This document shows positions 11,301 to 20,300 of a DNA stretch of 64,000 nt, in pieces. The DNA lies in contig NC_080672.1 in assembly GCF_030247195.1 (NCBI RefSeq), positions 12,710,001 through 12,774,000 on the forward strand, given 5' to 3'. The notes below the pieces were generated by a model. The model was not told where the DNA came from. It ran no database searches and saw nothing but the letters and a program-made list of their open reading frames with translations. Origin of the DNA: Topomyia yanbarensis. Taxonomy: Eukaryota; Arthropoda; Insecta; Diptera; Culicidae. Position numbers and translations under genes: made by a program. Each line of letters opens with the position of its first letter. Within the stretch, counting starts at the first letter, position 1.

Positions 11301-14300
11301 TTCGTTTTTTGTTGGTGCTACATCGGTGTAGTGCAAAGAAAGAGATAGACTGTAGTGCACTGTCAAAAACGAAAATGCCATGAGTCTTTAGATCTAAATT
11401 GGGGTTTGTTTGGGGTGTCACTTTCTTCGATTGTGCTAGGAACTCCTGTATAGATTTCAAATTTCCAAATCCACGTCAGTACCGGAAGCATCTTAGGTCC
11501 TATACTAGGTAATTTAGGAAAAGGAAAAATTATCTTCTGGACAACGTACCTTTTTCTAGCCTATCTGCATAAAAGCGCCATGCCGGGAGATCATGTGGAT
11601 CCTGGCCACAATAGAAACACTTTTCAGCATGTCTTGTGCAACCATCTTCTTCGTGATGCTCCCCGCACTTACCGTACCGTGTCTTGTTGTTACAGTAGTA
11701 TGTCTCTACATTTAACCCTTCGGCACTCGCGCCGTTGTATTTTGTGCAACACCATCCGAAACTCTAGCGAAATCTTCTTCCAGTACCAGCGGCTGCTCAT
11801 TTTGGGAGCCATTCGCGTATCAATACCAACGAATGTTTACCACAATATGGTATTAATAAGCTCTACATAAGAGGTAAAATACAAAAAAAAATAACACAGA
11901 CATGTTCTACAAATAACTATTTGATAATGAAACGAGTTATTATAATACCTGAATAATAGTAAAACATTTTTTAACCTTCCAATAATAAAATTCACTCAAT
12001 GGAGGTATTCAATAAGGTATTGGTTTGGTATTTGTAAAAATAACTGGAATACATAAATAATACTAAAATAAAGTATAATACCTCATTGAGGCATTAGGCA
12101 GGTATTGAAAAATGTTTCTTCAATACCTGCTTAATAACTCAATGAAGTATAATAATCAATTAATACCAAGTTTTGGTATGAATACCAAAAAATAGTATGC
12201 TCGGTTTATTTCCCAGTTATTTTCTCCTGGTCGGGTTGCCGGCACCCCTATGTAGCTTTTGATAGAAACCAGACATGGATATTTTGATAAATATTATTTG
12301 TGTGCACGATCTTTTTGTGCCGATTGCCGAAGCAAACAGACTCGAATGATACTTAAAAGTTTTTTTTTGATGATTTTCTTAGTATTATAGAAAGAAGTAA
12401 ATCGATCGAAAAAGTATGCGCATTGAATATTTACGATGTGAATTTATTCTATTTTGTGATTCAACAAACACGGTCAGTTGTCGGCATCCCATTTTTTATC
12501 GCAAATGATGAGTTCTCAATAACCTAATAAATATAAGTATTTCTGGAACGGGCTTTACGAATAGATACCAGAGATCGACCTTTGTCACCATTCTGAAAAC
12601 CAGGAAGGCGACTTCCGGTTTAGCGTTTTAGCCAATCTGGTCGTTTTTTGATTTGCTTTGGTAAAAAAATGTACTGCCTATAAATCACTCAATTGCAGTG
12701 AATGCGATCCGTCAGTGCATTAGCAGTGCGTAATATCCGCACCAGTTTTTCACATACACATATTGTGGTTCTGATCAAGAATCATGTTCAAAATGACCTT
12801 GATGCTTGTTGAAATGAACAAACTTCCTTTTTCCTATGAATCTTGATGATTTTCATTCATATTTTTCCATTTTTACTAAATTTTCTGAGGGTGCCGACAA
12901 CCGACCACATTTTTCAAAATAGTAAAAAATTATCATTTTACTAAATTGTTAATATCTTTTTTCATGTTGACAGAATAAATTAAATTCTTTCATCAGTTAT
13001 TAGCAAATCGTCTGGAGGAACCCCTGCCGGCTCGAGGAAAACCGCCCGGCGTCCCAATACTTGATTCATCCGTTCGAATCTGTAATCCTGGCCGTTGATT
13101 CCTGATGCCGGAAACTGAAAGTTTATATCCCCCCCCCCCCCGTTCTGCCTTGTCCACCCTCTCTCCCATGTCTCTGATACACAGATGTATGACTTCACCC
13201 CTTCTCCCCTTGAATATCTTCCCAAAACTTATGTGCCCCCCCCCCCATCTTCTAGTTTTAGTTGATCAATCCGTTCGAATCTGTAATCCTGGCCGTTAAT
13301 TCCTGATGCCGGAAACTGAAAGTTTATATCTCACCCCCCCCCCCCCCCTTCAGCCTTGTCCACCCTCCCTCCCATGTCTCTGATACACAGATGTATGACT
13401 TCACCCCCTTCTCCCCTTGAATATCTTCCCAAAACTTATGTGCCCGCTATCTTCTAGTTTTAGTTGATCAATATTTAATCTCGTTAAGAAATGCACAACA
13501 GTACCACTACTTTAAAATGGCCCTAATTAATTCCCCTTAATCTTGAACCACTCTCTCTAGTTATTTCTAGTTAATAAGCTTGTAAAATGTTCCGCTTAGT
13601 TAATAATTAATTTCTCCTACAAACTCCCTTCTAAAAATCATAAAGTGAATTACAATACAAAGAACACATAAAATGACCCGTCCCCCAAATCTTACGAATA
13701 TTATATTATACCCTCTTTTATATGTATAAGTTAGCTGTAAAGTTTTTTTTAGTTTCATTATATAAAACAAAATAATATTGAAATGTGTAACCCCCTAGTT
13801 TTAAGAAATTCAAAATGTAAAACAATGAAAAAATGGCACCTTTAAGCTAACGCATACGTGCCTTATCAAATAAACAAATTGAAAAAAAAAAAATCAGTTA
13901 TTAGCAGAGTTTACAATTTTCGCATTCGTGAGCAGAATAAGGCGATATTTCACCTACTTCGACCAGCAATAAAAAAGCAAACATACGATGTAACATTGTT
14001 TGCTCTCCAACTTTTCTAGACAAGACAGCATTGGATCTCATCTTTTCGCGGTATAATATGAGATGATATTTTCGCGCCTAATGAAAAACTGCCGAATAAC
14101 TAATGGTTTCGCAAAAATTTACAAATATGAGTAGATAAAGATCCTTAAAATGAAATTACTGCAATAATGTGGCGAAATAAATTCTATAATGTAATATATT
14201 ATTGGTTTTTCTTGAAATTAATTTATAACGAGGTTCGAAGCTGCGAAATTATCACGCTTCCATACTGCATTGTCAGCAAATTTTCGCAATTTCTTGAAAG

Positions 14301-17300
14301 ATGAAAAGTTGAGTCCGTGCCTATTAAGGATGAAAAAGCTGTGAGATAAACTGCTTGTCGTAAGAATGATCGAATATTTTAACCTCTGGTTATTAGCTAA
14401 GGCCTCTAGCTTTCCATTGATATGCTTATTCCCATATATTGTGCAATTGGAGCGATGTTGTGAGCCAAAAATAAATGTGCCGACAACCGAACACATTCCC
14501 CTACCTATAGGTGCAAGTATCATAATAAATCAATGGGATTTGCAACAATTGGAACTGAAATTAGCGATTGCACCACTATTGGTACATGTGTTCCTATAGT
14601 GGTACAAGCGGTTTTGAAAACATAAATTGGTTAATGAACAATCTTTATATTGTTTCTATGAAATAGGGATTGAAAGCTTTCGTTTATAGTATTAACATCG
14701 CCCATAGATCTATTCATAGATGTTTTAACAAAAGTTTTCCTTAAGTATACGACTATATTGGTACATCACTCCTAGCACCTATTGAAAGTTATACTAGAAC
14801 TTTAATCGTTTTGTGGTGTTCATAAAAGCTGTAGTAACTTGTATTAGCGGTCATTGCTACTGGCTGTGGAGATTCTATTGGCACTTCAAAATACTCTAAA
14901 ATAATTGTCACTCTGTTTTTATAGTTGCATTAAAATGAAATCGTCATATGCTTCTTGAGGGCTAAATTTGGTACCCAGCTAAGCGACTATTGATTTGAGA
15001 AGTGGCCGTTCATTCGTGTTATCTAGATTCAAGTTTTCTTGTTGCAGTTTCTCGCGATCTTTTTCGTCCTTTTTTGCTCACTCGATTCACATATATTCTG
15101 TTTTTGCATAGACATCTTCTTTGAACGAAATATCCAATTGTTGTGGTAACTCCACTTGCCGAAATATTCATATCTGATATTCTGAAAAAGCTTTATATTC
15201 ATTAACATTCCTAGTGAGGATCGAGGCTGAGTACTCACCGTTTTGTAACAATCGCTTCCGTAAAACGGGATCTTTGTGAGACATTTTGCACCTCTAGAAT
15301 AACATGATTCCTCAACTGGTCATTGCTCTACTTCATCGGATATACAAGAAACTGTTCGATTTATCCAAAGTTCCTAAGATACAAAGGGTCTTGTCTGATT
15401 TTGCATATTATCCCAGTTAGAATCAACTCGTTTCATGAATCTGATTAGTGTACTAAGATTTGGGTGTCAAATTTCAGAGGGCTGTAGGAACTCTTTTCCA
15501 AGAATTGAATATCTGTAACTAACAAGCGCGCTGCTTGAGCTTGAGCTTGTGCGACCACCCCTGGCTGCTAATCCATTATCGATCTGGACTAGCTGAAGTT
15601 GCACAGGGAATAAGTAGATAATTATGCTTGGGAGTAGCGAAACATCTTTCAATGTGCAACTCCTGGTAATCCTAAAGTGTTTATTGATCAATACCGGCGT
15701 CGGCAAGGCCCGACCGTAGATCGCGGAAGGAAATGGAAGGACACTTGCTTCTGCTAGAGGCCGTATACACTACTGCCCAATCCACAAGTATCACGGGAGG
15801 AGGATATTTGTTAGTAAGTATAGAAGTTGGATTCTACTTTTTCTTTACCGATGCAAGAGAGGTGACTCCACTATCTGGACTAGATATTGTTCCATCATCT
15901 TTACTTCCCTTCCGAAGGAAGACGTGACCACAGATGTTTTCTCTTCAGAAAAATCTCAACAACCTCGGCTGGAATTGAACCCAGGCCAATTGGAATGAAT
16001 GGCGGTCACGCTTACAACTCAACCACCGGATCCGTTTATTTGTAACTAACAAGAGCGCTACAATCACAAAGTAGATGCTTCGCTGTTTCATTCTTAAATT
16101 GACAGAAACGACAAGTCGGACTTTGATTTTTTTTCCATTTTATGTAAATGATATCTACTAGGGCAGTGACCGGCAAACAAATCTGTTATAATTCTAAGGT
16201 TCTTCTTATTTAGATTAAGTAAAGGCTTGGCACTCGGCTTTATAATTTTTCTTGCATATTTTGCAGTATCTTTGGCATTCTGGTTCGATTCTACCATATA
16301 CATTTCCCATTTCCCAAGATCCATATTTATTTTCCGCCCAAGTAACAATTGAAGTTTTATAGCACGCTACAAGTGCAATCTAAGATTTATGATTGGCTAT
16401 AAAACTAGCATAAAACCTCAATTGTTACTAGGGCGGGCCTATAAACTCGTCCTTGGAACCTTGTCTTGCCAAACTATCAGCTGATTCATTTCTTTGAATT
16501 CCAGGATAATGCGTTCCCATCATAACTTCGACTGATAAGTTGGGGTTTCAAAGCATTAAGCTATCTGAAAAGATACAGATCGTTGCAAATCTATATTTCC
16601 GCTTGAGACAGATATGCACACACTCAAGAATTGCTTGAATCTCCGCCTGAAACACAGCTGGGTGTAGTGTCCCATTGGGATAGTTGTTCTTATCCCGGAT
16701 CCAAACATTCCGGCTCCTGCACTGCTATTCATTATTGAAGCATCCGTAAAGAAAACAATAGAGCCTGAACAAGAGTTTAAAAAAAAATTACATTCTTGTA
16801 TGAACTTGAAAGAGAAAGGAAATTCAATTCATGTCCGCCGCGATGAATGAAATGTTTGGTTCGTTTCTCTCGCCATTCGTTCTCCCGACACAGCGCATTC
16901 AAGTTCGAATACGTTCGGTTTCAAAAGAAAACTGAATTTTGTTTCTATACCAGCTCTGAGAGGGATTTTTGAGTAAAAGTGCACCAGATATAGACTACGT
17001 AGTTCACTTATGCTCGAAAATGTAGAAGATGCCAACTTCTGCCTTCAATCTGTCCACATAATAATAAATAAATGTTTTGGTTGGTGAAGGAATTTATATT
17101 TCCTCTGCATTCAGGCATTCGATTCTGCATGAAATTTCAGTCAGTCGGAAAGTTAATGAATGAGAGAGGCGGTGAATCTGAACGTTGGTTTCGGTAAATG
17201 CAAGCAGAAATAGGTAGCAGATTTTGAAATTTCGAAGCACTGGCCTGAACATAGATTTGGCCCACCTGTTTCCCACACATGTCTGTTGTTACAGTCACAT

Positions 17301-20300
17301 TATAAGGAATATCATGGTTTACCTTCGTCTGCATCCAGTCTACTATTGAATGTGAGATAGGATTTATATTGAATTTTTTGAGGATCATTAAATGTCCTGT
17401 CATACAATCTTTGTAGATCGAATCAATTGTAAGGCACTTTTTTCTGTCTGGATTCATGAACTTGGGGAAAAATGCATAGAATTAACTAAGTACCAATCTA
17501 GGACGCTCTCGGAATAATGGCCTCAAGCTAAATCCGACCCATTTTTCATTGTACTGTTCTGAAAATGATTAAATACTTTTTGGATACATTCTAAAATTTC
17601 ACAACGCTTTCCATAGGTACACATTGCCTGCCAAACGAGGTGCGAATTCCTACATTGCGATCCAAAGCCAATCAGTCCTTGAATCTCTTTTCAGTAATCT
17701 TAATAGGTTGAATACGGGATTTGCAGTTTTTTAACAACTCAAAGTAATTTTTCATGTGAGTGTACGATATATTAGTTATATAATTTTATAATTGCAACGT
17801 GTATCTTCGTGAACATAGCAGAAGCTTAAGAATTGAAGAGTTACTAGTAATAACTCATGTTTACTGCTTCCATTAAAATTTGTGTTACTTATTTTAATTT
17901 TTGCATCGTATTCTTCACTTCAGCTCTCATTCAGTCATTTAGCGATGTTAACAAAGTGATCAAACTATGCGACAATTTCTACACGAGTTTCGAGAGTACT
18001 GACAGGACACCAGATCAGATTAAAACGGAGTTGAATCATTTTATAAATGACGAAAGTCGCTTCCAAAGACATTATTTTTTGTGTACCTATCCAACTGTTT
18101 ATAGTTTCAGTAGCGAGTTAAGGACATTATACATGCGAGCCACAACATAGCTGCGACGCCGCACACACCCCTCTCCCCTGCCTAACCATGTATCTGACAT
18201 GAGCAAATATAAAAATGCGGTTTCTTTTTGTGCGAAAATATCACTCCTCTTCACTTGGGGTTTTTTTTCGAAACACTCTTATTTTTCTTCTCGTTTTCAT
18301 TGCACTTTTTCAAATGCACTTTATTCACACACCACTGCAAAAACACTCGCGAAACTTTAATCGTTTACTAACAAAACTTCAAATTTTCTGCCAATGTGCA
18401 GATGACCAAAGGAAAATGTTCGGAAACTCTCATTTGTGCGTTTGAATTTACACTTCAGATTTCAGTTTTTCTCAATGTAAACAAGCGAGTCGGTGCCTAG
18501 CAACGTGGCTTCCATATATCTTCACCTTAAGGTGCACAAATTTCACCACGTTCACATATCGTCTGCCTTGTCGGAAGTTTTAAATTCTCTTCTCTCGAAT
18601 ATACCCTCAATGATAAAATTGAGGTTGATGCTGAATACTGTAAAGTGAGTTGATAGAAGATTCAGAATTTGATGATCCACTGCGATGATGCAAATATTTT
18701 GCGCTAGTACAAAAGAGATTATAACTACTAGAGGGAGCAAAGCGCTACTGCGATCTCTAGTAGTGATAATGTCTTTTGCTAGTACATGTCTGTTTCTGTT
18801 GAAAAACCACAAAAATCTATTGTCATGGTCCCTATTGAGCAGGGTATTGTTTATGTACTTCTATACCTTCAACTACATCCAGTTCACAGGGATTGGAGAG
18901 GTGTCGTGAAATGTGGACATTTTCGGTGGTAAGTTAATGATTCTCGTTGCAAACGTGCTGCTACTTTTACTTGAAGTAATGTGGTGTTTCATTTAACGTA
19001 GTTTTTTCGCCCTTTGGTATTTTTGCGATGTTTTCTTTGATTCTAATTTCTAAATCTCTTTTTGTTCGTCCGAGGGCAAGCTATATTATGGATCCCTGAT
19101 TAGTTTAATTATTCGATAGAGTGAGGTCTTCCCATCGGTGCTCCTTTTGTTTGTTTATAGAAGTTGTTTCTAAACTTCAAGTAGTTCTCCTCCACACAAG
19201 TTGCTTTGTTGAAATAGTTTCTAGTTCTTTCAGAATTTTACTACTTTATTCTCCTAGCAGGATACCTATAACAGTTTTCCTTTCGGAGTTGAAGTTTGTT
19301 AGATTATTTCCACTTCTGTTGTTCGTATCCCCATACGATTAAGCAATAGTACACGTGTTCTGCAACTGATCCATTTTCAAGAGCTACTCGTCGAAATTAA
19401 CAATCGATGATAAAGTCCACTAATAGGATAATGGAGCATCTAAACATTCGAATCAATCTGAAAAAGAGCCAGCGAGTGAAAATTTAACTAAATTTGACCA
19501 AGTCACGTAACCCACCGTCGGCTGTTTTTGCCATTTGTCTCGGCGGACGGTAAAAATAAAAGTGCGTGCGGAACAGCCAAACCCCTAAAACTACTAAAAA
19601 TATCTTTCACTGACCTTCGCCCGCCGCTGAATTTCTCTTAGTTTGTCTACTTGCCATCGTCAGCGGAAGAATGCAGACGCAGCGCCGGTCAGGTGATTTA
19701 TTTATTTACGGCTGTTGCTCCTCGAAAATTTGCTTCATTTATCTGCCACCGTCCTTGTTATCTCTGACCAAGTGACAAAAAAAGCGCAACCAAATGGTAT
19801 GGTCGATTTCTGTCAATTTTTAGATATTTTTTTTCTTCTCTAGCATGGCATGCTGTGAGCATTGATGACAGTCGTAGAGTGGCGTGTTTCCGGTAACCCC
19901 GGTAACGAACTTGTGTGAGACAGTAATGAACTGCTTCGTGTCCAGGGTTGCCACATTCACAGATTTTCTGTAATGTCACGGATTATATTTTAAGGAATTA
20001 AAGTTTTGGACTGGTTTCAATGTGGCATCACTGCAAGGCAGCCGCTCGTGTTCTGCCACATGCCGGTAGTGATGTTTGCCTTGTGCAAAAGCCATTCGCT
20101 TGCCAATTGTTGAAATTTGTGATCGTAGTTATTTGCTTTCCTATGAATCACTAGGCCCAAACAAATGGAACAATGCGACAAATGATAAGAGATTAAACAA
20201 GATTAGAACGAAGAGTCATTCAAAGAAACTTTCCGCTTCCCACCGTAGATGTTGCCTAAACTTGTTAACTATTTGCATCCGTAGCATCGTAATCTTCGCT

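Noticed and set aside
17857..18150. 97-codon frame with a hydrophobic N terminus in intron 1 as a small secreted protein gene
   Set aside because: No promoter, splice or family evidence. A hydrophobic start is common in AT-rich DNA.
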